Positions 12,580 to 26,245 of a stretch of DNA of 64,000 nt are shown here, piece after piece (position 1 is the first letter of the stretch; the number at the start of each line of letters is the position of its first letter). The DNA is from Mansonella perstans (lineage: Eukaryota > Nematoda > Chromadorea > Rhabditida > Onchocercidae), in assembly GCA_037074765.1 (NCBI GenBank), contig JBAMDO010000235.1:1-64000 (forward strand). Direction: 5' to 3'. The notes beneath the pieces were generated by a model that made no database searches, was not told where the DNA came from, and was given only the letters and a program-made list of their open reading frames with translations. The translations under genes and the position numbers were made by a program.

Positions 12580-14423
12580 AATTTGAGAACTATATGCAGT
12601 TTTTTGTGAACATCATCCGAATTCGTTTTGTATGAATTGAAACTCCCAAGAGTGCTGCTTGTAGCAAAATCACATGTTTCAAAGCTGCTTTAGGTTTATT
12701 TCTACTGCATTCCTTAACCCATTGACATTGTTTATATCAATTCAAATTGTGTAAAAAATTCGACCTTCTTTAATTTTTAATTCAATGCAAGTAATTTTCC
12801 GTTTTTCAAGATTTTGCTTTTTGTTGAAATTTAATTGAGAATAACATTGGATGTATGTTACAAAGTAATTCATTATGTAGATGAGAAAAGGTATGCGTTA
12901 CATACATTTGATGATTTTTAACAATGTTAAATGCAAATTTCTTGGCTCTTAATTAATTGCTGTCCATTATTTATTTTGCAGCACTCGTTTAATTTAGTGA
13001 CTAATACTTTTCATTTCTTTAAGCGGATTTTAGGTGAAAAACTATTACTCCATGCGCAATATAGCTGAAATTTCAATATTGTGATAATATTTATGTGACG
13101 CAAAGATTTTTGTTTGATTTTTCGCTGGAATTTTATCACAAATATTTTCCTTAATTCAAATATGTTGTGGCTATTTTAATCAAACAACTGAAATAAAAGG
13201 TAGTCACTTATTTCATTTTTTCCAGAGATTTTTGCATGTTATAAAAATAGATCCTTTTTCCCTGCTCTTATCGCTTATATTATCACTTAATCAGTTAATA
13301 GATACGGTATGGTATGGTTGATTGTTTTTGTAGTTCACATATGTGTCTGTGTGTCTGTGTGTGTATGTGTATGTATGGGTTTGTTTGTTCGTTGTAAAAC
13401 TTGTAATTGAGTTAATTGGATATTAAAAATTTCTTATTGAGAGGTTGGATATCAGTTTGATGTAATTTTTCTACTTTTCTTCAAATGGATATCATTAACC
13501 TATTCCCTTCCTCTTTCCTTATCACAAATGAAATTGCAAACAGTGCAATGTATTGATTCAGTAAAGAAGAATTAGTATCTCCGATATTTGCTATTTCTTA
13601 TTTATTTTATTTAACCACAGAGGTGATGTATGGGTTTTGCATTTGAGATGATATATCGACAAAAGTTTAGCTGATTTTTGTATTCTTTTGTTCAGGTAAT
13701 TATTCTATAATGAATTAAACTTAAAATATGAAAGTTCTTGATAGATTTTTGCTTTAAAATCAAAGCAATTTTCTATAAAACAAATTATAAATTGAAATTT
13801 GCTACATTGATTGTGTGAAAGTTTATGCTATAATAGCTGGTAACTTTGGTTTAAAGTGTAGAAGTAACTCTCTAAATTTCTCATTCTTTCTAATACAATG
13901 GATTTGAAAAACTCGAATTCTGCCTTGATCATTTTCAAATTGGAAATGTTGTAGATTTTGAAAAAATAATGACATAATAAACAAAAAACATATTGATGGA
14001 AGCATTTATCAAGCAATATAATTTTTTCTTTATAAATTCATAACTTTCGATTACTTGATATCAGCATTTCATTTCACTCTTAGATAATCTCAGTGATGCA
14101 TTTCGTTCTTGGGCTGTACACACTAGATTAATTGATAAGATTGCTGATTATCGTGCAGATTTTTACACAATATATGCATGAATACAGATATAAATAGAAA
14201 GAATTAAATCACATCTCGAATTATTAAGAATAAAACGAGCTTTCTTCACATTCTTGAAACATTTTCCCTTTTCTTTTTTTTTTTTTTACTTTTGAAATCA
14301 TTGTTAGTCGAGATGATTTATCAGTGAAAGAAATCTTATAAATTTTTTATGAGAATCTTACAAATTTTTTATGGGAAAGCAAAAAAAGAAATTAAATTTG
14401 AGGTGTGAGGTCAACTCTCGTTG
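12580..14423. other. ARF 3' region and convergent intergenic sequence
   Basis: AT-rich with no supported exon. Likely holds the ARF 3' UTR (an AATAAA occurs at about 13193) and a TG-rich simple stretch at 13338-13385. Minus-strand ORFs near 13823-14016 have no partner exons and are not called. Confidence 0.45.
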
Positions 14424-17400
14424 TCATTTTGTTGACTGATACTGTCGCTGTTGCTGTTGCTGTGGCAACTGTTGTTTAGAGGGAATTAACGGTACGACAA
14501 CTTCTTCCAAATTATCTTTGCAAAGACTTTGAAGAAATTTCGAATTCAGTTGCATACCGATATAAAATGTCACTCCTGCACTATTGCTATTGCTTTGTAA
14601 TAAGGCTAAACCAGCTTGATTAATATGTGAACGGCTTTCTCTTCGTCTAATCATTCGTTGTCGTTGACGTGGGATGCGTGAAATAGGCCAGTCGTAACGA
14701 CTTTGTTTTGAACTGGAAAAAAGTGAAAGAAATTTTAAAAAAAGTAATGGAAAAGGAATTTTTACTAAGTGCCATTTTTTTTTCTACATATTTCTTGAAG
14801 ATTTCCAATGTTAATTGCCTTCTTACGAGAAAGTTTTCTATGTATCTGTCTCAAAGTTTGAAGTTTTCTATGCATCTGTTCCAAAGTTCGCAAAGTTTGA
14901 AGGACATTTCATACATAAGTAACCCAAATTGATTTCAGGTTAAACTTAGATTGCAATTCTTTTACTCTGAATATATTCCATTAATTTCAAACTTGAAATA
15001 ACAAGAAATTCACTTACTTTCTCAAAGGCCTCGGTCTACTAGTAGTTTGGCATATTTTATCAATAACCTGAAAAAAACACAAACAATAAATGCCTTTACT
15101 ATAAACAAAATTTGGCAAAGTATTGCTTTTGATCAAATAATTAATTTACAATGATGTAATGTCAAATAAAATATCACGATATTATTGTCGAAATGTATTT
15201 TCATTAACAATATTTTTTCACAAAACGATCAAGTTAAAGATCAAATATTTGAAAGATTGGAAAATAAAATGAAAGCAAAATACTTCACGTTTAACCGTTG
15301 TATCATAATCATTTTTCGTTGATATAGATGATTTGTGCATTATGTTCGAGAGATCTTCTGCCTAAAAAAAACTTGCATCATTTAAAGGAAATTACATTAG
15401 CTTATTAAGATAGGACTTAACTTATTCAAATACAAACAAGAAAAATTGAAATCGAGATTGGAATTGGAAGTAGATTTAACAATTGCAACAATACTACTAC
15501 ACAAATTTCATTTCAATTACTTAAATACTTCGAACCTTTGCAATACTATGTTTTTTAGCCGAATTGGACAAGCTTTCCTGCATAATAGAACAGTATGAGA
15601 AATACACGCGTTTACGATAGCGCCACCTCGAATTATGCAATGCAACTCTGCAAGAAAAAAAGACGTGAGGCAATCTTACTGTTTTAGTGACAATTAGGAA
15701 TTCAGTAAAAGTATCAGAAATTCAGAGGAATTTTTTCTTTCATTTTTCAGCAAACGATTAAATTATTAACCGCTTTTGTAACTTCTAATTATTCCAAATT
15801 ATAATAACTTAGTTTTAGTAAATGGCATCTGTAGATGATTTATCCTACATCTATTTTGAAAAAAGGAAGAAGTAAAAAATAGTCAAAACGAGATTTTAAG
15901 TAATATGTGAGATTATATGGTGTACTGTAGACTGAAAATATGATAGCCTATAATGATATACAGTGACATATAATAACAAGCAATAAGTTACATATTCAGT
16001 CCAATAATCCAATTCAATTTCATTTTGTTTTATACCTAAATCGTTTTGTTTCATTGATGAATGCGTAGACCGCTTTTGTCATTAAGCGTAAATAAAGCTC
16101 AACAAAGATGAAAATGACAGAAATAATGGCTGCAGTACGGATCAGGAATGGATCACGTTGACCAAATAAATATTCTTCGTTATATCCACCTATATCAGCC
16201 ATAAAAATAAATGACGCATTAAGTAAGACAGAAACACAAGTGACATATTGAAATATCAATTGCTGCTTGAGTAAATAAGCATGTTTTTCTAAAATAGCAA
16301 TCGCGAATAGCACCTGAAATTTGATTTTTAAATGCATCATTTCAAAAGTACTGTCAAAATGCACATTTTAAATCAAATTTTGAACCTATAATAATTCATG
16401 ATTTACAATTATTCATACTTGTTATTTTGAATTCAGTAATAAATTATTATTGAAGCATCTTCAAATTTGTCGGTGGAGGGAAAAGCTGAAAGTGAAAAAA
16501 ATGATAAAAATAGAGAAAACAGTTTATGTTGCAAAGAATTTTATAGAATTTATTACTACCTTATATTTACATGTGAATAAGTCATTTCATTAATTAACAA
16601 AATATGAATCAGGTAAACAATTGATTGAAATTAAAATTTCCAAATTATGCAAATTAGTATTCAAAAATTGATGATTGATGAAGTCGCAAATTAATTTTGA
16701 AAACTAACATAAAGTTCGAAAATTTCAGAATTCTAAAATAGAAGCGTTTTTTTATTTTTCTGCGAATAACGAAGTTGTAATTTTTAAATAAAACTACCTT
16801 TGCGCTAAAAAATATAGCAAGCTGTAGTAATTTAATAAAGAATATGAAAGCTGCAATAGTTCCATCAGCCGAAGTGAAAAATACTATGATGTAATGCAAG
16901 GAGTAAAGAAGTAAAAATATGAAACCAAAGCTCCATTCAATTGCACAAACAACAATACCCCTGCAAATAAGGAAATATTTAATTAAAGCCCATTTGTACT
17001 ATGACCTAAAAAAAAACGAAAAATTTTCATGATCATTTTTGTTGATGCGCATGAAATATTTAATGATTATATTATCGATAAGCCTCACTTCTTCAGAATT
17101 TTAGAATTTTTGAAAATTTTATACAGTAATCAGTTAATTATCGTTTTCATAAATTTTAACATTATTCATTTTGTAGCACGACAAAGAGTGAAATAAATAT
17201 ATTTATCAAACAGTTCATGTCATTTATCGCTCTACTCTTGAAATAGTTGTTGCAATAAAAAATGAATGGATTATTCAATTAAGTGACATAATTAAAAAAA
17301 TGAATTTCAATTTAAAAACCGGAAGTGATTAAAATATGTTGTCGTCGAAATTTAATTTATCATACATTTCTTATTCCTTAATTTGGTACATAATTAATTA

Positions 17401-18718
17401 AATGAATTAGGAGTAAAAGGAAATTAATATGTAAAAGTATTAAAACGATTATTCTATACTGAACTTGGTAATCAAAATTGTTATTTAAATTAATATTACA
17501 AATTGTTGTTCCGGATAATAATGTAATGAATAATACCAGGAACGAGTTGCCGGTACTGGTTCTTTTTTCCAAAAGAATGGCATCATGAATTTCGGATCCT
17601 CTGCATCGAATCGTGCTGGTCCAACTAGTTCGCGCACTTCGATTGGACAGTTTATTGGCCATTCGAATTTTATTTCTGCAGAAAAGGCAAAAATATGCAT
17701 TTTCAGAAATCGCTTCATTCTGAATTAAAATAAGATTTAAAAAAAAACAATGTACGTATGCTTTTATCTTAAATTTACAAAATTACAAACTTTACAGTTA
17801 CAAATTACAAATTTTACAAAATTCACAAAATAAACAAGCTCGCAAAACTTCAATTTCAACATGAAATAATTTATAACCGCCAATAACAAATACTTTTCCT
17901 CGACTGTGATACTAGATTAAAAAAAATTTCTAAATGATTTTTTTAAGATTTGTCATCGTAGTTTGAAAGTTTCAAAATCGATCAATAACTGATCACATTT
18001 CTTTTATTTCAGCGTTATTTCTTTTTTCCACTCATCGAAATTTAAATGTGCAAACTAAATGGATGAAATGAAATTACAAAATTTTAAATGCAAAAAATTA
18101 TTCCATTCATACAATAAATGTTATTTATTCAAGTTTTTTATTAAAATAATTGTCAGTCATTTTGCTCATTCATATACGTTTCAGGTATTAATTACTCTAA
18201 TTAATTAACTGTGCTAGTCGGATGAATCAATAGTTCAAAGAGACTGTAATTTCTGCAAGTCAACATGGAACATTTGTAAGTTTACGCTTTATTGTGTGCA
18301 ATTTAGGATCTATGTGTAGCATTTTCTTAATGATTTTTGTCATAATTCCATGATGTTTTTTTTAATGTTTAATTTTGATTTTACAAGAACCAACTAATTG
18401 AATAAAGTAACAGGAATTGAGTTTTTTCGAATAAATTAATAGGAAATGAAATAGATATGCTTGATCGTATAACTTTTGAATTATACAAATGAAATTTATA
18501 ATTAAAACATTAATATAGAAAATTGATATAATTGAAAAATAATTGATTCTAACTTTTTCAGCAATTAATTAATTTCATGCTTTGAAAGTTTGTCTTTTGA
18601 AAAATGAAAATTTTAATTCATTTTAGTAATTTCAAAAGATACCTGATTTATCGGCAAGTGTTCGCCAATTAGATGCAATAGTTTTTCGACATTCATTCCA
18701 AAATTCTCGAAAATGCAT
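14424..18718 (-). CDS. Predicted four-span membrane protein, unassigned family
   Basis: Eight phase-consistent exons: 18643-18718, 17537-17675, 16798-16960, 16036-16313, 15536-15647, 15284-15361, 15018-15067, 14424-14712; 394 residues. I do not recognise the family. The N-terminal about 72 residues are soluble (starts [10 protein letters not shown]; contains [17 protein letters not shown]). Four hydrophobic segments follow at about 73-100, 105-134, 145-167 and 188-213, the last followed by charged ETKRFR. The tail of about 180 residues is basic and polar with [15 protein letters not shown] and ends with a glutamine run (QQQQQRQYQ). With an even number of spans and no clear signal peptide, both ends are probably cytosolic. 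A TTTTCAG 17 bases upstream of the ATG fits trans-splicing. The arrangement recalls tetraspan scaffold or Golgi proteins, but no motif supports a function. Confidence 0.8.
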
Positions 18719-18735
18719 TCCTTTTACGATAGATA

Positions 18736-20640
18736 GTGCTGAAAAGATAGGTTAAGTTCTGTCGCGTATACAGGTATACAGGCGTGGGGACTCGGTGAAT
18801 CAAGGAGACGGTATTCTTGCAATTGATTGATTAGAACATTGATAAGCACAAATGGGACATGCATACATACATACATACATACATACACACATACACGTAC
18901 GTAACACATTTTTTTTAATTTAATTGCTGGAAAAGTTAGAAGAGAATATAAAAGCGCACAGATAGATGGTAACAATCGGTCAAACGCAAGTATTTATGAC
19001 TTGTCAATTTTAATTAATGATTTTATTAAATGTACTAATGAAGAAGTTAGCCTTTGTTTCTAAAAAGAAAGGAAGGAAAAAAAAATGAAAAAGTAAAGAT
19101 GATTCAAAGAAATAACTAAAAAAAGCATGCAATATCGCAGATTTATTTTTAAATTAAATCTTTTCAATAATTTCAAATATTCGATATTTTTTTTTATCTT
19201 GAATATGAAGAAATGACAACTTTATTAATTGCAAACTTGCAACAGATAATTGTAAAAGCATTAACAATTGTTTGTTTCATTCGAAATGCAAATGAGAGGA
19301 TTTCAAATTTGGAAAACAGACATAATTTGTATTACTTGATAACAGAACTTTGTTTCATCAGTTCATTACAAAACAAAAATGAGAAATCTCTAGTATATAT
19401 CACTTTTTGATTTATTTAACTCATTCATTAACAAACTGTTCTTATTCATTCAGAAGAAATTATTTTAGCGTACGTGTCGATCAATTAGAGGCAATGTAGC
19501 GAATTATTAATTTCTTGAGGAATTTAAATTTTGTGATTGAAATAGCTTATGTTAATTGTATGGTTAATTAGTTGTATTGCATAAAGGATTAGTTAAAAGT
19601 TCATATAAGTCAATTTTTTTCCGAAAAATTTTTTAAGACAAAATGGTTGATTGATTGCGCAACACAAATTGGATAAGCTTTTATTGCTTTCAAATTAAAT
19701 TGAAACACAAACCATATCAAAATTAAAGTTTGGAACATGTATCACTCATTCAATAACTAGTTACCTCACTACAACCACTATAGTTTTAAGCCAAAAAAGG
19801 ACAAGAAAGAGCAGTAAAAAATAGTAAATAAATTTTACGTAATTTGTTGAATGAAAATTTCGTCTCAAATTTTACAACTACTCCTCCAACTTTTTATAGT
19901 TTTAAAATGCATTTTAAAAATTCTTAATTTCAACTCGTAGTTTCCAAAAAACAATTATTTCCATGCTTCCTCAATTTCTCAATTTCCAATTGATAACTTG
20001 TAAGATAAAGTAAGAACACAAAAAAAGAGGAACGCAACCTTAGCAGCACTGTCAGATTTTTTTTCTTCTATCAGTCTTAGCTACCTACTTGTTGTATTTA
20101 AAACAAACAATTTCAATCATTTCAGTCAATGAAAGAATGGTATTTCCAAAATATCCTGAAAAAGCACGCCCATGCAAGCGCATGGATTCAAGTTAAATTT
20201 TGAATTTCAGAATTTTGTCCGCAAGATTTCAAATTTTCGTCCGCACATGTGCAGATGTCAATATTAATGGATAAAAAAAAAACAGACAAATAAACAAACG
20301 ACAGCAACTAAGTGTTTTTGATAATTGTGATATTATGGCTTCAATGATAATTACTGCAAATAAAGTCTAAAGTCCAAGAAGATCAAGCATGATGATTACT
20401 GAAATCAACATTTGAAGATACCAATGAATGATGGTAACGAATGGCAAATATCTCACAAAATATATCATTAAAACTTTTCAAATACATTGCTGTCGCAGAT
20501 ATCAATGAAAACTTAGTTTATTACAATGTCAAAAAATAAATATCTTTTGCTACGAAAAAAGAAGAACAAGAGATTTGATTTCAAAGATAATTTAATGCAT
20601 CATTATCAGTGATTTAACGTATATCGGTGCGATAACCATT
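18736..20640. other. Intergenic, no supported gene
   Basis: Contains a CATA microsatellite at 18859-18895 (about nine units of CATA/CACA). The rest is AT-rich with scattered short ORFs lacking similarity or splice partners. Confidence 0.5.
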
Positions 20641-22321
20641 TCAATGATAATTATTCCTATAAGATACAAGAGATCGTTGAATTCGTGGTCTGACTTCAGT
20701 CAACAAATTTTCCAAATCTAATGATTGTTCGGAATCTCCTGAACTATTTGAAGAAGATTGCAAGCACATAAAGTATTCCGAATATGTTTCATCATTTATT
20801 TCATTTAATGAATTTTCCCATGCAGTTGCATATTTGGCACTTTTTGACTTTGCTAATACTTCAGAAGTTGCATTCAATAATCTTTGAGGATTTGCTGGCG
20901 CCTCTCCAATGTCTGTCATAGAAGCTGTCAAAAATGGATAGATATTATCTGTTTCTATTCTATCATCGTCATTATTTGAAGTTTCAACTGAATTTTCTGA
21001 TGAAATTGGCAGCATCTGATCAACAGAATCAATTAAAATTCTTGACTGTCTTTCAAAAAGTTTATTCTTCTCAAAGGATGTTAAGAATTTTCGATTATCG
21101 GAATTTTGTGGGATTTCTGAATTTCTCGATGAATCGGGATTTTGAAATATTACCGAACTTGTCAAACGTTCTGAATGCACTGGGTCTTCTGGATTTGCTG
21201 AATGTTTCGACTCTATATAATATTTTGAGTTAATTAAATGCTGTGAATCTATTAGATCTTCTGTATTTGATAAATGTTCGAAAAACATTAATTGTTCCGA
21301 ACTTGCTGAATCCTGTAAGTTACTCAGATTTTCTGAACTCACTGATTGCTCTGAGTCTGTTGTCTGCTCCAAACCTCTCGAATTCTCCTTATCTATCTGA
21401 TTTTCTGAGTATGATGAATACTCTGAGTCTATTGATTGGTCCGAACTTGCCGAATGCTTTCTTAGATTTCCTGAATTTGATGAATCCTCTACATCAGTGG
21501 AAAACGCGGAAGCTGCAGATTGCTCAGATTTTGATAGGTTCGTTGGCTCACTTGACCATCCGAGGTTTATCACCGGACTTCCAGAATTGATTGAATTTTC
21601 CGAACTTGATGAATGATGCAACTCTGTTGACTTTTCGAAACTTACCGAATCTTCACTTCTTGAATCTGAGAAATGGTTTAAATTTATAAGTTTATTTAAA
21701 CAACTAGGTCGATTATTCAAATTTAATGAAGGACAATTATATACTGAATACGATTGATCTCCTTCAGCAATACTACAATTTCTTAATCTTTCTTCTATTG
21801 CATTAACCTTTGCTCCCAATCTTTTCAGCAATAAGTAAGTATCGTTTATTTTTCCGATGTCCTCATGGTTCAAAGTTTCTTCAGTAGCTGCATCCTAAAA
21901 ATAATTGAATGGAATAAGTAAATGATAAGTAAAATGAATGAGCAAATGATAAATTAAAAATAAAATGAATGATAAATTAAAAATTCAGTGTTAAGATTTT
22001 CCTTAAAATTTTCCATTAAATGCAAAAAATTAACTGCTTGTAAATCCTTTTTCTTTAGTACTCTCAGATAAATGAAATAAAAAAACTTGCCGAATTAGAT
22101 TTTGCTAAATTATCGCTGAAACTGAATAAAGCATCATGATTTATTTTTCTGATAGTGGTATCAATATCGTATGAAATGTTGCAGTTATTATAAAAATTTG
22201 TTGCTTCATTGTCAATCGGATTATGATTTTTGGAAGTGGCATCTTCATTATTTCTTGACGTGTCATCCGAATCATTTTGCTGTTTCTTATCAGCTGAACG
22301 ACATTTCTCATCATCTGCCAT
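20641..22321 (-). CDS. Serine/glutamate-rich disordered protein, unassigned
   Basis: Two exons, 22091-22321 and 20641-21894, joined in phase 0 through an intron beginning GCAAGT and ending TTTTTAG, give 494 residues. Exon 1 starts MADDEKCRSADKKQQNDSDD and is acidic and asparagine-rich. Early exon 2 has a short heptad-like helix (INDTYLLLKRLGAKVNAIEERL, residues about 90-111). Most of the rest, residues about 130-350, is a degenerate repeat built on variants of (S/N)SE and EDS blocks such as SSENLSNLQDSASSEQ. The C-terminal about 80 residues look more ordered (AKYATAWENSLNEIND, then RPRIQRSLVSYR). No signal peptide or membrane span. Two plus-strand ORFs opposite the repeat are antisense by-products. 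Function unknown; the coding call rests on the length of the open frame and the composition. Confidence 0.72.
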
Positions 22322-25300
22322 ATTTGTGTAATATACAGTAGCTAATAAATGGCACCAACCAATCCGTAGAGTTGAAAAAGTTCAAAATTCCTTAAAATTC
22401 CTAGAATCCTTCAAAAAATTTAGTGAAATTATCATCAATTAATGAAATCATTGTTATTAGTTGTAATTTCTCATAGACTTATAACAATCTCAATTGATCG
22501 ATTAAATTTTTTAAGCTTCAAAAATTTGATTTGTCCAAACAATTTGTTCTGATTTACTGTAAAATGCATTTATCCCTCATTAAACAAACTAGTACTTAAT
22601 TCAAAGAAATCATATGAAACCTAGCAAACTATAAATATCTCTCTCAGAACCATATCAATATCAAAAGTAAATCAACTTGGAATGTTGGCAAAAACAATAC
22701 ATTATTTGGAATGATGCATACATTATGATCATTCTTGATCTCATTATCCAACAGCAATTAATTACTGCAGATTTATCTACCTTAGTCTATAAATCGAAAT
22801 TTGGAATAATTTATTATTAGAATAAAAAAAGCTCATCACAGCTCATAAAAAGTTTTAAAATAAGTCAGATAAAATAACACAGGTAAAATAAAAATTATAT
22901 TACTACAGCAAATGTTTTGTGTACTTTCTAAAAGCTTATAAATTTGTTCAGATTTTTTTACTTCCATCATAGGCTTTGCAAATGGTACAAAATTATCGCA
23001 ACTATATTAAAGGTAATTAAGTAATTAATGTTGATGGAATTTTTGCTGTTTGCCTCATTTAAATATAATAAAATTTTGTTGTGGCAATTAAATAAAATTA
23101 GAATAATCAAATAATGAAATTAAAAGTAATTGATATTTCTTATGAACATAGTTTTCTGTAAGTGGCGTTAATTGATCAACGATTTATAACAATTAAACAT
23201 TTGATGTTTTGTTGAAATTTGAAACTACAAAATTCATCCAGCAATTCTTCTATCGTACACAACAATTGTTATTAACAACCTGTTCTAAATTAACATCACT
23301 GATTTCATGTCAACAAAAAATTACCATTTCATGATTTTACTAACATTTTGATAATATACCATTCTGTATGGTTAAATTATTCAACTGTAACAACCGTGCT
23401 TTTCTAACATACTGTACTCTCTGTTGAGCATTCACCGATTGCTACATAGTTCGATGAAAATGGAAAAAGTTTATAATCGATCAAACAAGCAAATAGAATG
23501 AAAATTGTCAAAAAAACTAAGACTAAATTAAATTTCTGCAGAACTTTTTACAATCCTTTCGCTAATTCTTAAAGTATGAAAAGATTACTCATTTTTGATA
23601 TTTTTTTTTTTTTTGTAATTCATTTATTCTATCATTTATTTTTTATTCCATGAATTTTATTTGAGTCTAACATTAATGCTGATATATTATAGGCAATTCA
23701 TTTTAATAAAGACAAACAAAATTTGTCAGAATTCAAAAGTATATGAAAGTAAAAAAATTTCAAAGTATGGTATTAACTAATGTGGAATATTGGTGTTTAG
23801 GAGCGCTATAATATATAATAATGCAAGATTACCATGAGGAAGCTAAATATTTTAAAAGCCAGGTGTTCTTTTTTGAACTAATTATTAATGGTTAAATTTC
23901 AACTGCAAATGTCCAAATCAAGGACATTTGCAGAAATCAAAAAAAGAAGAAAGAAAAATAGAGAAAAAAACTACCTTCTATGTTTGTTGTCAAATGTATC
24001 AAATGTTGTTTTTGTTTAAAAAAGTTTAAAATATTATTATTTAATTTTCAAGCTTATTTTGATCGTTTTTTTCTTTTTGTATTTTTATTTATTGATGAAA
24101 ATATAGTATGCAAATGAAATCTGTAGATACTAATATATTTGAATAATAACTTTATTTTTTCCCTCATTTCGAATATATTTGCTCTTCACAAATAGTTTGA
24201 TGTAAGTTACTTTGAAAGTTTAGTAAAATTAATAACTTTTTAAAAACTATATTAGCAAAACGCTGAAGTTATGTTTAATTTCTCACTGTTCAAATGCAAA
24301 CATTTCATTTTTAGCATTTCGCAAATATTTTGCATTTTTTTTTTTTTTTTTCAAATTACATTTCATCCAGTGAATAAATCTACTTCAATGTTTTCCATTT
24401 AACAGTGAAAAATTTTTTGATTTTGTAATGTTCGGAAAAAGTTTGCATTAACTTTTATCTCATTTCATTTAACTTTTTTCTTTTTGAATGTATGTTACAG
24501 TTAATTTTTTATTTATTATATGCTTATTTATACTTATTTGTATGCTTACCACTGTATGCTTTGTTTTCAGCAAATTTTATGAGATTTCCCAAAAACTTTT
24601 GCTTTTTTTTAAATGACTATAACATTTGACAAAAAATTATTTGAGGGATGATCTTAACTGTATGACCTCTTAAAGCTATCAAAAGTTCAATATCTCGAAA
24701 GTAATTGGGAGTTCGAGATGAAAAGTTCGAGCAAAATCAATAAATCGGTAAGGAAAAAGCAAAGATATCTCTTGCATACTTTATAACATTTGATAGGAAA
24801 AGTTTAACTAAAAATTTTACTTTTCCACAAATTAACATTTTTGATATATGCCATTTGCAATGCATTGATAGGCAATTGCGCTAAAAAGAGAGAAAAGTTC
24901 GAATTAAAATCGAATCACAAAAAGAAATAATTTCTTTTTGTCCTTTTATAGCTTAGCTTGTGCACCTTATGATAAATCTACAAACACCTTGTAGCAGTTT
25001 AGTTAAATTTGAAATTTAAATTATTAATTAATTTAATTTAGAAAGCCATATATTACATTACTCAACAATTTTTAGCATATAATTATTGTCTTTTTCCTGA
25101 ATTTTCTTTCTTTTACTTCTCTTCTCTATCACACTCACTCATTGGAAAAAAAAAAAAAAAATTTAAAAAATTAAAATTTCATCATACCTACAATAAATAG
25201 AGAATATAGCATATACTTGAAAATTTCTAGCATTTATAAAATTTTCAAAATTTGATAAATTATAATTTTAAAATAATCAAAAATAAAATATTTCAATGTA

Positions 25301-26117
25301 CTTTTTATCATTCTAGAAATAAAATAAGTAATTGATTTAATTGTTGATAGAAATTAATAGTGATAGAAGGACGCGAAATGATAAAGCACTGTCATCGGGA
25401 CAAATTTATCACAGTTTTGTTTTGATGGAATTCACTTTTTAAATTTTTCAATTTTAAAAATTTAATTAATCTTTCATTTTAAATCATTCTTATCAATCTA
25501 TGTGATAAAGAATAAATGAAAGAGAAGAAATATATGTTTGCCTTAGGAATGATCGCACTGCTATGAACTACAAATAATTACATTACAAATCATTATATAT
25601 CACTTCTCAAATTATTTTAAAAATTCAATTTTTTTCACTCAAAACTTTGTCAGATTAAGTTAAAATTGATTCAGTTAAATTACTCATTAAATTTTAAATC
25701 AAAATATATGTAATTTAATAGGATTTATTTATTAAAAGTTATTTAAATTTTACATTTCCTATCAGACAGTATTGTTGAGTAAAACTTAGTAAAAGCTATT
25801 TTACAATGCATCGAATACAATAAGTAAAAATGGAAATTTGCTAAAGTATAGAGTAAAGAATTGGCTAATTTGTGTCTTAAAAATTAGCTATAAGTAATTT
25901 TGAGTAATTTTTAAAAAGCGCAAATAACAGTGAAAAATAGATGTAAAATTTGAAATTTCTACAATCCAAACGTTTCGTATTGCTTTATTAAATTTATTTC
26001 ATAGTTAAATTTATATTTAAATTATAGCGCAAATTCTCTACTATATTTTTATCAAAATTTGAAATGTTTAGCACGTGAAATTAACGTGTAGCGTGCCATT
26101 TTAAAAGTGATACTTAC
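22322..26117. other. Gene-poor AT-rich stretch
   Basis: About 3.8 kb with very low GC and no open frame of note on either strand. It may be an intron of a gene starting at 26245 (minus), or intergenic. Homopolymer runs occur at 23601, 24337 and 25147. Confidence 0.4.
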
Positions 26118-26245
26118 CAGATTGCAATGTATATATTGAAGTGCATACGACTATAACGAGGAGTCCCAGCGTAGTCGTCGCCTCGCTCTTGCCACATATA
26201 CAGCTGTTTCTTCGTCAGTTCCAACCATTTCTGGTGAAAACGCAT
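26118..26245 (-). CDS. Candidate first exon or 43-residue small ORF
   Basis: A GC-richer island in very AT-rich surroundings encodes, from ATG at 26245, MRFHQKWLELTKKQLYMWQE, continuing RGDDYAGTPRYSRMHFNIYI and ending AIW. The frame then either stops at TAA directly after the tryptophan codon or splices at TG|GTAAGT, an excellent donor, at 26118. A TG|GTAAGT end is common for real exons, so this may be the first exon of a minus-strand gene whose other exons lie in 22.3-26.1 kb and were not found. Composition (basic, aromatic, with HFNIYIAIW at the end perhaps opening a membrane span) would suit a small mitochondrial protein, but that is a guess. No family recognised. Confidence 0.45.

Noticed and set aside
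16654..16797. Extension of the tetraspan exon past SAK
   Set aside because: Splicing at AAG|GTAGTT keeps phase with the next exon and gives a continuous protein; the extension is intron.
20934..21590. Two plus-strand leucine-rich ORFs
   Set aside because: They are antisense to the serine/glutamate repeat; the reverse of SER/GLU codons yields Leu/Phe/Asn-rich frames.
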